Below, piece after piece: positions 18,603-28,483 of a stretch of 64,000 nucleotides of DNA. The stretch comes from Bacteroidetes bacterium HGW-Bacteroidetes-8 (GTDB lineage: Bacteria > Bacteroidota > Bacteroidia > Bacteroidales > UBA932). Below the pieces are notes generated by a model that ran no database searches, was not told where the DNA came from, and was given only the letters and a program-made list of their open reading frames with translations. The DNA lies in assembly GCA_002840895.1 (NCBI GenBank), contig PHCZ01000001.1, positions 310,001-374,000 of the forward strand, in the 5' to 3' direction. The position numbers and the translations under genes were made by a program. Position 1 is the stretch's first letter. The number at the start of each line of letters is the position of its first letter.

Positions 18603-19442
18603 CTAATTTACCTCCTTATAAACTATTCTCAACAGCATTGGCGTTGTTGTGACAATATCTTTCCATTTAACCTCAATTGTCGCAGGTAGCCCGTATTCGT
18701 TATATGTATACGACCACGAACTTCCATCGATTAATCTGATCATATTATTTGCAGATAATTGTCTTTGCAGATCGGCCTCTTCAAAAAACGGAAGGGGCTC
18801 ATAAATAAATAGATAGTCAAGATTAAAGTTAGGTCTTGAATGATTGTCGTAAACGAATTCCTTAACAGATACTCTTTTTGTTTGAGGTATGGGCTGCCCA
18901 ACCATATTTAAATCAGGAGTCTCATATATGTACTTGATTACATTTCCTTCATTGTTATAGACAATTGAATCCTTATATACCGTTGACCCTAAGCTATACT
19001 TTACAGTTCCGGTAAGAAATCCATTCTCGTATCTATAATCAGACCTGGCAGATGTTTGCTGATTATTTATATATACCTCTGTTTTAGCTATTTTACCAAG
19101 AGAGTTGTAAAAAATGTGCGTCTCATAATTAAACTGATTGTAAGATACATCCTTGTGGATAATCTTTGACACAAGGCCATCCTTATACTCAAATTCATCG
19201 GAATAAGCAGCCCATTCTGATTGATATTGCTGTCCCAAATGTTCAGTCACAGATTTCTTTATCAGTCTATTCTCTTTATCATAAGAATAGACCGCCACAA
19301 GATTTTTATTGTAATCAAGTATCTTATCTACAACGAATTGCTTATTGGGTATAACTATTACCCCATCATTTTTCTGGCAGCCAGATAGAACCAACAAACC
19401 AGCCAAAGCTAGTATAAGGTTAAAAAATACTTGTTGTCTCAT
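18603..19442 (-). CDS. Lipoprotein of unknown function with YD/beta-strand repeat-like sequence
   Basis: LVLSGCQKN lipobox and KILDYNKNLVAVYSYDKENRLIKKSV...YKDGLVSKI. Start at MRQQ (19440-19442) preferred over the track start at 19487. Confidence 0.75.
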   Translation of the reverse strand: MRQQVFFNLILALAGLLVLSGCQKNDGVIVIPNKQFVVDKILDYNKNLVAVYSYDKENRLIKKSVTEHLGQQYQSEWAAYSDEFEYKDGLVSKIIHKDVSYNQFNYETHIFYNSLGKIAKTEVYINNQQTSARSDYRYENGFLTGTVKYSLGSTVYKDSIVYNNEGNVIKYIYETPDLNMVGQPIPQTKRVSVKEFVYDNHSRPNFNLDYLFIYEPLPFFEEADLQRQLSANNMIRLIDGSSWSYTYNEYGLPATIEVKWKDIVTTTPMLLRIVYKEVN

Positions 19443-19659
19443 ATTTCTGATTTTATTTTCCGGACAAAGTAAAAATGGCTTAAACATTATTATCCTTCAA
19501 ATATAATAAAAGTGTATAAATTAACACTTGATAATTAGTTATTTCTTTAGAAGAGACTAGTTGTTCTTAAAGACTAATAAAGTAACGAATTTGGGGAGGA
19601 TTTTCCGTGCTGATACTCCCCCCGTCCCAAATCATACAAGAATTTAAAAAAGAAAAAGA

Positions 19660-19683
19660 GGCTGCCGATTCGGGCAACCTCGT
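19660..19683 (-). terminator. Intrinsic terminator of ssrA
   Basis: Reverse strand GAGGTTGCC-CGAATC-GGCAGCCTC followed by TTTTTCTTTTTT. Confidence 0.85.
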
Positions 19684-19688
19684 TTTTG

Positions 19689-20087
19689 TGGAGATGGGCG
19701 GATTCGAACCGCCGTCCAAACAAACCATCCAAAGACTTTCTACACGCTTATCCTCTCTACGGTTTTGGTCCTTAAGCTGCCGAAAGGCAGGCCACTTAAG
19801 GCTTATCCTCTTAATACTTAGGAGACTTTAGAGGCATAGATCTCCGCATCCGTACTTTAATGATACCCCATATACCGAAACATAGACGGCGCAAAGATCG
19901 GCGGGATACTCGTCGCGACCGGACCTAGCCGGCGGCAATTAAGGAATTAAGCAGAGCCTAATTACGCAGCGAGTGCATAGTTGTTGTTGCCTGTTATGGC
20001 TTGTACTCCGGGATTTACGAGCCGGGGATACAACGCTCGACGTGCTTACCTTCCGATTGTGAATGCTGTCAAAACCAAAACATCCCC
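19689..20087 (-). ncRNA. ssrA: tmRNA (transfer-messenger RNA)
   Basis: 5' GGGGATGTTTTGG... pairs with 3' CATCTCC-A (7-bp acceptor stem); T-arm GGCGGTTCGAATCCGCC; tag GGC AAC AAC AAC TAT GCA CTC GCT GCG TAA (GNNNYALAA*, stop at 19962-19964). CCA is not encoded (CAA follows the discriminator). Confidence 0.96.
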
Positions 20088-20143
20088 ATTTGAAAGTGGT
20101 GCAAAGATATGTAAAAAAGAGATACAAAAATTGTGCTAAAGAG

Positions 20144-20791
20144 CTACGCGAAATATGACATTAAGAAACGCCAGCTCCCCTCCGCAACGGAGAAGAGACC
20201 CAATACCATAATTATGACTCCTGCAACCCGGTTAATCATAAGGAGTTGTTTAAGACGAAATTTATTTCGGAAGATATTTATGGATGTGCTAAGGATTATC
20301 CACCAGGTGTTAGCGCCGAGAAATACCCCTAAAAGTGCAGCGAAGATAATATCTCCGGAGGAGCTACCGTCCACATCAAGACCGACAAATGCAAAAAGAC
20401 CTAGAATCAGAAATACTGCCCCAGGGTTAGTGATTGTCATTATTACAGATGAGAGAAAATCTTCAAAGAGCTTCTTTCCTCCTCTGTTGCGGCGTATCTG
20501 CTTAACAGGGTTTGTGAGAAAGATCTTAAGGCCTATAACAACAACCGCCAAACCTCCGTAAAAGAGTACCGATACCTCATTATCTCTTACGAACTCCTGA
20601 ATAAGAGCGAGACTGACAATGGCAAAAGTGGCAAAGATTGTGTCGGTAACAGAGGCTCCCAATCCTGTAATAATACCGGAAATCCTGCCTTTGCTCAGGG
20701 TCTTTTGAACACACATCACCCCGAGCGGGCCAAGTGGAATGGAGGCGCCAATACCAACTATAAACCCTTTTACTATGCTCTCTATTATCAT
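20144..20791 (-). CDS. LysE/RhtB family translocator
   Basis: GFIVGIGASIPLGPLGVMCVQKTLSKGRISGIITGLGASVTDTIFA...ITNPGAVFLILGLFAFVG. Confidence 0.88.
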   Translation of the reverse strand: MIIESIVKGFIVGIGASIPLGPLGVMCVQKTLSKGRISGIITGLGASVTDTIFATFAIVSLALIQEFVRDNEVSVLFYGGLAVVVIGLKIFLTNPVKQIRRNRGGKKLFEDFLSSVIMTITNPGAVFLILGLFAFVGLDVDGSSSGDIIFAALLGVFLGANTWWIILSTSINIFRNKFRLKQLLMINRVAGVIIMVLGLFSVAEGSWRFLMSYFA

Positions 20792-20870
20792 TTAATGAGC
20801 TCTTAAATTTGCTTAAATACTCCCTAAGGGTCAAAAATATAAAAATTATAACAAATCCTTTAATAAAATA

Positions 20871-22598
20871 TTATTTTCTCTCTCTATTGAATTTTAAAGA
20901 TGGGGATTGTATGAATTCTCCTATTCCAAGGGATGACCATTTTTTATCTACAGCTTCTATTGTCTCAGGCGATGAGAGTGCAAATTCGGGCCAGTCGCGG
21001 GTAAATCCATCTCTGCCTTTAACTTTGGTTTTGCTGTCCATAACAAGTAGCTCTCCTTCGAAGTAGGAGTCTCTGATTGGGTCGCAGTTACTGCCCCAAA
21101 TCCATAAAAGGGTGTATTGCTCTTCGAGTGAAATTTCGGGATCTACCAAAATATTAATCAACCCCTTCAACTCTTTATTTGAGTGTGCAAAGCTAATGGC
21201 AACCATTCCTTTAGGGTTTGATAAAGTATAGGAGCCGCGCTCTTCTGGAAGTTTAAGAGTTGCATCAAACATCACTTTACCTCCGAAACCGCATTGTGGA
21301 GCAGTGTGGTCAAGAACATCCAGAGGACCCCGGCTAAAGTGTGTGTCTCGCTTCGGAACATAGTTCTCACCAATTACTCTCCAAACTTGCTCTTTGTCGC
21401 GAATATCAATATCCCTGTCGGTGACAATCATTATTTTGTTGAACATCATCTGACCTGCCCCCCAAAGTGCGTGTGCCACTTTTATTGCCTGCCCAGGATA
21501 GCTCTTCTCTATCTTTACAATTGCGATGTTGTGACCAACCCCCTCTTCGGGTAAGTGAAGGTCCAATATTTCCGGAACCATTGTCAGCTGAATAGGGGTG
21601 AGGAATATCTTTTCGGTTGCAATTGCGATGTATTTGTCCTCCTGAGGGGGGATCCCCACCAGTGTTGCAGGATAAATCGCATCTTTTTTGTGAGAGATAC
21701 AGGTGATATGGAGCTTTGGATAGAGATCTTCTAGTGAGTAGAACCCTGTGTGGTCTCCAAAAGGACCTTCGGTCACAAGTAGTTCGCTTTTGTCTATATA
21801 ACCCTCAATAACAAAATCACAATCTGCAGGAACCTGAAGCGGTTGTGTGAGGCAATCTGTAAGTTGGATTGCTTTGTTTCGAAGAAAGCCGGCAAAGAGA
21901 TATTCATCTATACCCTCCGGGAGAGGAGCTGTTGCAGCATATGTGTAAACAGGGTCTCCTCCAAGGGTGATGGCTACCGGGAACTGTCCGCTTTTACATT
22001 TCGAAAAATGTCTCGCTCCGGTTTTGTGTCTGTGCCAGTGCATACCTGTCGTCTCTTCACTAAAGACCTGCATACGATACATACCAAGATTTTTGATTCC
22101 CGTCTCGGGATCTTTGGTGTGAACCATCGGTAAGGTGATGAAACGACCGCCATCTCCCGGCCAGCACTTTAAAATAGGGAGCCTGCTAAGCTCCGGTTTG
22201 AATAGGACCGACTCCTGGCAAGGGGGGTGCCCTCTGAATTTTTTAGGGAGCCACCCTGCAGCTTCGCGAAGTTGTGGCAAAAGTTTCAGCTTATCGAGCA
22301 GTGACCCTCTCTCCTGCATCAGCTCCTTCATAAGATTATCCATATAATCTGTAATCTCACCGAAGCTGTTTATTCCCAAAGCCAGGGCAACTCTGCTTTC
22401 GGACCCCATCATATTGGTAAGGACAGGAAACTGGGTTCCGGTATTCTCAAATAGCAGCGCTTTACCGCCACCCGGTTGTTTGCTAACCCTGTCTGTGATC
22501 TCTGCAATCTCCAGAATCGGGTCTGTAAACTCCTTTATTCTTATAAGCTCTCCTTTTGACTCTAGGAGATCTGTAAACTCTTTCAGACTTTTAAACAT
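20871..22598 (-). CDS. UbiD family decarboxylase (menaquinone biosynthesis decarboxylase type)
   Basis: MFKSLKEFTDLLESKGELIRIKE...GGGKALLFENTG...NLGMYRMQVFSEETTGMHWHRHKTGARHF...EGPFGDHTGFYSL. Confidence 0.93.
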   Translation of the reverse strand: MFKSLKEFTDLLESKGELIRIKEFTDPILEIAEITDRVSKQPGGGKALLFENTGTQFPVLTNMMGSESRVALALGINSFGEITDYMDNLMKELMQERGSLLDKLKLLPQLREAAGWLPKKFRGHPPCQESVLFKPELSRLPILKCWPGDGGRFITLPMVHTKDPETGIKNLGMYRMQVFSEETTGMHWHRHKTGARHFSKCKSGQFPVAITLGGDPVYTYAATAPLPEGIDEYLFAGFLRNKAIQLTDCLTQPLQVPADCDFVIEGYIDKSELLVTEGPFGDHTGFYSLEDLYPKLHITCISHKKDAIYPATLVGIPPQEDKYIAIATEKIFLTPIQLTMVPEILDLHLPEEGVGHNIAIVKIEKSYPGQAIKVAHALWGAGQMMFNKIMIVTDRDIDIRDKEQVWRVIGENYVPKRDTHFSRGPLDVLDHTAPQCGFGGKVMFDATLKLPEERGSYTLSNPKGMVAISFAHSNKELKGLINILVDPEISLEEQYTLLWIWGSNCDPIRDSYFEGELLVMDSKTKVKGRDGFTRDWPEFALSSPETIEAVDKKWSSLGIGEFIQSPSLKFNRERK

Positions 22599-22688
22599 AT
22601 TTATTATGTCAAATCGTATTTATAATTCAACTCTCATTGTTACCCTTGAGCTCTCTAATTTTAATAATCCCTGCCTGTAGTAAGATTA

Positions 22689-25559
22689 TTATAAAACTAC
22701 ATAGCTGCTGGCCTCCTCTACAAGATATACAATTGATGAGAAGGTTATTCCGCTATGATTTGAGAGCCCTATTTCACAAGTTCGGCTGGTTGCGTATCCC
22801 TGTGAACACCCCTCGCTTTGGCGGCGAAGATCTCTCAGCCCGTGTCTGTTAAGCTCCGGCAGCAAAAACCCTCTGTCTCCTGCAAACCCACAACAGTTAC
22901 TGTCAATTATAACAACTTCCCTGGCACATCGTTTAGCAATGTCGTACAGATATTGCTCTACCTCCATCTTTTTGGCGCTGCAAACTGCAAATACAGAGAT
23001 CTTTCTATCCAGTTTTTTTAAATCAAGTTTATCCAAAATAAATTTGGAGATAAATTCGGCCGGTTCATATAGCTTAAGTCTCTCGCCAAAATTGCTCTGC
23101 ATAGTGTACAGGCAAGGACTCATATCACAGAGGATTGGTATTTTTCCCCCTATTGATGCATCAAAAAGTGCCTTTTCAAGTTTGTCTGATGCCTCTTTAC
23201 CGGCCTCAACAAATCCCTTACTTGAGAATGCCATTCCGCAACAGAGAGAATTAAGGTCTGTAGGGTAGATAACTGTGTATCCGGCTCTTTTTAATAGCTT
23301 CTCTGTGATTTTTGTAACCTCTGCCTCGCCGGACATCTCCCTTGACAACCCCATACTGCGTGTAATGCAGGATGGGAAATAGACCACTCTTCTCTCTTGA
23401 TCTTCTCCATTTTGTGGTGCTGAACTCTCTTTTATAGCCATTTGAGAAGCAGCAATCTCTCTGTTTGAGATCTTTTTTGATCCCTTAGGGAAGTATTGGT
23501 TCCAGAGAGGAACAACACCTCCTGAGATTTTGTGAACACCTGTTGCAATAGACCCAAAAACTTTTTTGCCGGTAAGCAACCTCAAATAGTAGAAAGTATC
23601 CAGTCCCAACCTCATTCCCGATGTGACTCCTCCCATACTATTTGCAACAGATAGTGCAATCTTCTCTGCTCGTTTGCTGTGCCCCTCGTGGCGGAGCTCT
23701 TTAACCAGTTTGCCGGTATCTATATCGAGCGGACATTTTATATAGCAGAGGCTATCTGTGGCACAGGTGTCGAGGCCGCTATACTCATATAGTTTATGAA
23801 GTTCGGCACAGCGGTGCGGCTCCTCTCCGGAAGCTTTAAGACGCTCCATCTCTTTGTAGACAACAATCCTCATTCTCGGAGAGAGGGTAAACCCTTCTGA
23901 AACACAAGTGCCTTCACAAAAACCACACTCCATACATCTGTCTACCGTCTCTCTGGTAGATGGAATCGGCTTGAGATTTTTCAGATGAATCTCCTTATCA
24001 CTGTTTAGAATAACACCAGGGTTGAGAATCCCTTTCGGGTCAAACAGCATCTTAATCTGTTTCATCAATTTATAAGCCTGCTCCCCCCACTCCTTCTCTA
24101 CAAAAGGAGCCATATTTCTGCCGGTTCCGTGCTCTGCCTTAAGTGAGCCGTCGTAGTTATCTACAACCATAGTTACTATATCGTTCATAAAGTCGCTATA
24201 GCGCTTAACCTCGCTCTCGTTTTGAAAGTCCTGGTTAAATACAAAATGCAGATTCCCCTCAAGAGCGTGACCGAAGATTACCGCCTCTTCGTAGTGGTGT
24301 TTTTCAAAAAGAGATAGTAGCTCAAGTGTCCCCTGTGCAAGTTTGTGAATAGGGAAGCAGATATCCTCTATGATAGGGGTGGTGCCGGACTTTCTCATCC
24401 CGGCAACTGTAGCGAAGATCTCTTTGCGAATCTTCCATAGCTTTGCCTGTTTATCACTATCTTTTGTGAATTCAACCGGAAGTTCGGTCTTGATATGCTC
24501 AACACTGGCAAGTATATGTTTGATGTTCTCATCCAGAATCTGCCCACTCTCACCTTTTGTCTCAACCAGAATTGCACACGCCTTGTCGTGCAGACTCTTT
24601 ATGTAATCCGGAACACCTTTGGCAGAGTCAACAGATTTTAATGCGGCTCTGTCCATAATCTCAACGGCTGTTACGCTCTCTCTCTTAAGAATAATAACCG
24701 CATTGCAGGCGCTTTCGATATCCGGATATACCATCAATGCGAGAGCCTTATTGGGATGTTCTGTAACTGTATTGTATGTTACATCACTGATGAACCCAAG
24801 AGTACCTTCGGACCCAATCATAAGGTGTTTAAGTATATCTATCCCGTCTGAGTAGTCGGTAAGGGCATTAAGGCTGTATCCTGTGGTGTTTTTAATCTTG
24901 AATTTCTTAATAATTCTCTCTTTAAGTGCCTGATTGGAGGCAACCTCTTCTGATAGTTTCTCCAGTGCAGATACTATCTTTGAGTTCTTCTCTCTAAAGC
25001 TCCTTGTACTATCTGCAGATGCTGTGTCTAATATAGTTCCGTCGGCCAATACCACCCGGATATCTGCAATGGTCTTATAGGAGTTTTCACTGGTTCCGCA
25101 ACACATTCCGCTTGCATTATTGGCTGCAATCCCCCCAATCATCGCGTAGTCGATGGACGCAGGATCCGGCCCGATCTTCTTCCCGTATTTTACCAGATAG
25201 CTGTTTGCATTTGTTCCGCGAATACCCGCCTGAAGTCGTATTTTATTACCCCCATCCAAAATTTCGTGCCCTTTCCATCCGTGGGTTGCCACCACAAGAA
25301 CAGAGTCTGTTACAGCCTGTCCCGAAAGAGATGTCCCGGCCGCCCTAAAGGTAAGCGGGATGTTGTGTTCATCTGCCTTCTTAATTAAAAAGCAGAGTTC
25401 ATTCTCATTGTGTACTTTAACTATAAGCTTTGGGATGAGTCTGTAAAAAGAGGCATCTGTCCCAAAAGCCAATGTGCTGAGCGAGTCGTGAAGCAGACTC
25501 CCCTCAGGAATCTCTTTGGATAACTCTTTGTAAAACTGGAGGTATTTTCCTGTTATCAT
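22689..25559 (-). CDS. FAD-binding oxidase/(Fe-S)-binding fusion protein (GlcD + GlpC-like)
   Basis: FRAAGTSLSGQAVTDSVLV...GPDPASIDYAMIGGIAANNASGMCCGTSENSY; CMECGFCEGTC; CATDSLCYIKCPLDIDTGKLV; CCGMAFSSKGF; NCCGFAGDRGF. Confidence 0.92.
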   Translation of the reverse strand: MITGKYLQFYKELSKEIPEGSLLHDSLSTLAFGTDASFYRLIPKLIVKVHNENELCFLIKKADEHNIPLTFRAAGTSLSGQAVTDSVLVVATHGWKGHEILDGGNKIRLQAGIRGTNANSYLVKYGKKIGPDPASIDYAMIGGIAANNASGMCCGTSENSYKTIADIRVVLADGTILDTASADSTRSFREKNSKIVSALEKLSEEVASNQALKERIIKKFKIKNTTGYSLNALTDYSDGIDILKHLMIGSEGTLGFISDVTYNTVTEHPNKALALMVYPDIESACNAVIILKRESVTAVEIMDRAALKSVDSAKGVPDYIKSLHDKACAILVETKGESGQILDENIKHILASVEHIKTELPVEFTKDSDKQAKLWKIRKEIFATVAGMRKSGTTPIIEDICFPIHKLAQGTLELLSLFEKHHYEEAVIFGHALEGNLHFVFNQDFQNESEVKRYSDFMNDIVTMVVDNYDGSLKAEHGTGRNMAPFVEKEWGEQAYKLMKQIKMLFDPKGILNPGVILNSDKEIHLKNLKPIPSTRETVDRCMECGFCEGTCVSEGFTLSPRMRIVVYKEMERLKASGEEPHRCAELHKLYEYSGLDTCATDSLCYIKCPLDIDTGKLVKELRHEGHSKRAEKIALSVANSMGGVTSGMRLGLDTFYYLRLLTGKKVFGSIATGVHKISGGVVPLWNQYFPKGSKKISNREIAASQMAIKESSAPQNGEDQERRVVYFPSCITRSMGLSREMSGEAEVTKITEKLLKRAGYTVIYPTDLNSLCCGMAFSSKGFVEAGKEASDKLEKALFDASIGGKIPILCDMSPCLYTMQSNFGERLKLYEPAEFISKFILDKLDLKKLDRKISVFAVCSAKKMEVEQYLYDIAKRCAREVVIIDSNCCGFAGDRGFLLPELNRHGLRDLRRQSEGCSQGYATSRTCEIGLSNHSGITFSSIVYLVEEASSYVVL

Positions 25560-27127
25560 AGTAAAGTATCTTTTATTTCCGGTGGATATGCCCCTTTTGA
25601 GACTATTTTTCTCTCTTTGTCCAGAATATATGTTTGTGGTATGTTGGTAATTTCAAATTTATCGAACAGCTCTATTCGGTTATTATCCAGGGAGTAAAAA
25701 ACCTCCCAGGGAATTTTTTCTGCTTTGATATACTCCTTTAGTTCATCTTTTTGATCCCCTGTGTATATTGCCACTACCCTTACCCGTTTTTTCTTAAGTT
25801 GAGGATAGATCTGCTTTAGTTCAAATGTAAATGGTTTGCAGATGGCGCAACCTGTATTAAAAAAATAGAGTAGAGTGTGTGGAGATCTTCTACCGGTCAA
25901 ATTGACGAGCCTCCCTTTAGAGTTATATAGTTTAATTGTGGGAGCCTCTGAGCCAACTCTGTTACTCTCTATCCTGGTAATAACTGCAGGGACTCTTTCG
26001 TTTAGAAATTTTTTATCATACCAAAGAGAGGGGTAGGGGAGTATATAATTTTTAGCAGCATAGATTGCAGCATCTTTTGTCTTCTGGTCATCCTGCACCC
26101 ACAGATGCTCGAAAATATTGTAAAAGACAGCGTTGTACATCTCCCTGCTCTCTTTTGTAAGCCTTTCAAAAAGAGGCGTAAATGCATCTTTAAGATCTGC
26201 ACTGTCTCCTAAATTGAAAATTTCCAGATATTTAGGCACAAAAGCCTCAGCCTGACTGTAGTAGTAGGCGATCTTCTCTGCCTCGGCATCTAAAAGTGTT
26301 TTGAGAGCTTTGTTATCCAACTCTCTCCCAATAATCTTTTTCTCGGAGTCAACTAAAAACATCTGTGGAGTCTTAAGAACATTGTATAGCTTGTGAAAGT
26401 CACTCGTTGAACCCGGATCGAAAACAAACCTCCAACCTGACTCAACGGCACCCCCGGCAGAACCGAAATTGTCTGTTATGAATTTTGATAGTGCGGCAGA
26501 GTCGCTTCTGGTAAAAACGGCGTAGATGGTCAGATTCAGATATCTGTATTGCTCTGCAATCTCTTTGAGGCCGCCAAACCTCTCCTTACACAACGGGCAT
26601 TCGTCGTCAAAGAAGTAGATAATGGTGTACCGCTCAGTAAGCCCCCTAAGAGAGAGTGGTCTTAAATCTGCCCCTGAAAGTTGCAGTTCAGGTGCACTCA
26701 TTCCTATTAGCGAATTCTCATTAAATTCGGCATAGAGTCTTAGAAGAGCCAATCCTCCCTCTCCATTCCACTTTAATCTTGAGTTAAGAAAATAGTTTTT
26801 TGCTATAAATATTGCCACGCTCTCATACCCCATTACCCCCGAAGTGCTGAATTGGTTGAAAAGATATCCGGCAATCATAGATTTGGTAGTTGTGTCACTA
26901 CTTTGTCCAATCAGGTAGTCACACGCCTTAATCAAAGAGTCTATCTCTGCAGGAACACTAAGCAGATAATTGTCTATTGCACGGTAGAGCTTTTCCGGGG
27001 TACTCTTAATCTCTTGTTGGGAAGATTGGTCAGCCCGGATGATGTCAAATCTCTCTTTAGCAGGTAAACAGTGAGGAGAGGTTATCATTAAAATTATACC
27101 CAGGAAGATCACTACTGTCCTGTTCAT
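25556..27127 (-). CDS. DUF5106/TlpA-type thioredoxin-like protein
   Basis: Two thioredoxin-like regions (TIIYFFDDECPLCKERFGGL; TLLYFFNTGCAICKPFTFELKQIYPQL). ATGA overlap with the next gene. Confidence 0.82.
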   Translation of the reverse strand: MNRTVVIFLGIILMITSPHCLPAKERFDIIRADQSSQQEIKSTPEKLYRAIDNYLLSVPAEIDSLIKACDYLIGQSSDTTTKSMIAGYLFNQFSTSGVMGYESVAIFIAKNYFLNSRLKWNGEGGLALLRLYAEFNENSLIGMSAPELQLSGADLRPLSLRGLTERYTIIYFFDDECPLCKERFGGLKEIAEQYRYLNLTIYAVFTRSDSAALSKFITDNFGSAGGAVESGWRFVFDPGSTSDFHKLYNVLKTPQMFLVDSEKKIIGRELDNKALKTLLDAEAEKIAYYYSQAEAFVPKYLEIFNLGDSADLKDAFTPLFERLTKESREMYNAVFYNIFEHLWVQDDQKTKDAAIYAAKNYILPYPSLWYDKKFLNERVPAVITRIESNRVGSEAPTIKLYNSKGRLVNLTGRRSPHTLLYFFNTGCAICKPFTFELKQIYPQLKKKRVRVVAIYTGDQKDELKEYIKAEKIPWEVFYSLDNNRIELFDKFEITNIPQTYILDKERKIVSKGAYPPEIKDTLL

Positions 27128-27129
27128 CT

Positions 27130-27603
27130 TTATAATTCGTGTTTAGATGTTAAACAGACTCCCTCTGCCATAAATGCACTTACATCACCTCCGTTAATTA
27201 GAACATCACGTACAACAGTTGAAGTTATAAATGAGTATTCGTGACCGGAGGGAATAAATACCGTGGTAATATTTGGTGACATCTTTTTATTTGCCTGAGC
27301 AATAACTCTTTCCAGTTCAAAATCTGTAGTTGTTCTCAGCCCGCGCACTATAAAAGTGGCGTTCACCCTTTTACAGAAATCTATTGTCAACCCCTGATAA
27401 CTCTCAATCTGCACACCCTCCATACCTTTCACGGAGCTGCGAATTATCTCTACCCTCTCCTCAACGGTAAAGAGACCGCTCTTTTGGAGATTGTATCCAA
27501 CAGCTACTATAACTTTGTCAAAAAGCCTCATAGCCGATTGTAATACATCCAGATGTCCAAGAGTGAAAGGGTCAAAAGATCCCGGAAAAACTGCTGTTTT
27601 CAT
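27130..27603 (-). CDS. coaD: Phosphopantetheine adenylyltransferase
   Basis: MKTAVFPGSFDPFTLGHLDVLQSA...FIVRGLRTTTDFELERVIAQANKKM...SSTVVRDV-like STVVRDVLINGGDVSAFM. The track ORF start at 27648 overlaps dapF; ATG at 27601-27603 preferred. Confidence 0.94.
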   Translation of the reverse strand: MKTAVFPGSFDPFTLGHLDVLQSAMRLFDKVIVAVGYNLQKSGLFTVEERVEIIRSSVKGMEGVQIESYQGLTIDFCKRVNATFIVRGLRTTTDFELERVIAQANKKMSPNITTVFIPSGHEYSFITSTVVRDVLINGGDVSAFMAEGVCLTSKHEL

Positions 27604-27610
27604 AATTGTT

Positions 27611-28483
27611 TCAGATTTCAAAATCACATTTAAAGACAAAAGAGGCATTTCCTTTCAAAATTATGTTGGTGTACCTCTCACCACCCATATACCTGAAGGT
27701 GACCTCAAGATCGCCCCCGACAGCCTTTACCTTTGTGCAGATATTTGCAGGGTATGACTCGTTATTGAATGGCCTGTTACGTAAGCTCTTGCTAAGCAGA
27801 TGGTGGTATGCAACTGCAGATGCAGTAACACCGGTTCCGCAGGCCAAAGTCTCATCTTCTACTCCTCTTTCGAATGTCCTTACAGATAGTTCAAGGTAGT
27901 CTCCCTTTTCGAATATCGAGCTCCACCCGGAGGAGTCCTTACCCCAGTTTCCCTGTACAAAGTTAACATTGGTCCCTTCCGGAAACATTGTGTGGTGTCT
28001 CCAAAGGCGCCCTTGACCAATAACATCATACTCTTTTAGGTTATCTACAAAATTAACCATATGTGGTGAACCTGTGTTTAGGATAAAGCTCTTGGGAGAG
28101 TGCTCCTTAATAGAGGTTACATCTATCATCCCAAGTTCCACAAAACAGGTGACCGGAGAGTAGCTGATAACTTTTGCAATATGTTCACCATCAATAGCCT
28201 CGAACCTATAACTCTTTAACCCCCTGTGGGCTGCAAAAGCTACAAGACAGCGACCGCCGTTGCCGCACATTGTCCCCTCATTTCCATCAGAGTTAAAGTA
28301 TGTCATTGAGAAATCATATTTCTCACTTTTGCCGAGATACATCAACCCATCTGACCCAATTCCGAATCTTCTGTCACACAGTAGCCTTATCTGTTCTGTA
28401 GTAAGCGAAACATCTCCCTTTCTGTTGTCTAAGATAACAAAATCGTTTCCGGCTCCCTGGTACTTATAGGCTTTAACTATCAT
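27611..28483 (-). CDS. dapF: Diaminopimelate epimerase
   Basis: YQGAGNDFVILDNR...FNSDGNEGTMCGNGGRC...ERGVEDETLACGTGVTASA. Confidence 0.95.
   Translation of the reverse strand: MIVKAYKYQGAGNDFVILDNRKGDVSLTTEQIRLLCDRRFGIGSDGLMYLGKSEKYDFSMTYFNSDGNEGTMCGNGGRCLVAFAAHRGLKSYRFEAIDGEHIAKVISYSPVTCFVELGMIDVTSIKEHSPKSFILNTGSPHMVNFVDNLKEYDVIGQGRLWRHHTMFPEGTNVNFVQGNWGKDSSGWSSIFEKGDYLELSVRTFERGVEDETLACGTGVTASAVAYHHLLSKSLRNRPFNNESYPANICTKVKAVGGDLEVTFRYMGGERYTNIILKGNASFVFKCDFEI

Noticed and set aside
19607-19831. 74-aa plus-strand ORF
   Set aside because: Lies across the ssrA terminator and the antisense of the tmRNA 3' end; coding is implausible.
19939-20127. 62-aa minus-strand ORF
   Set aside because: Entirely explained by the tmRNA 5' part; not in the tag frame.
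20133-20561. 142-aa plus-strand ORF opposite the LysE gene
   Set aside because: Basic low-complexity translation antisense to a clear membrane protein; no independent support.
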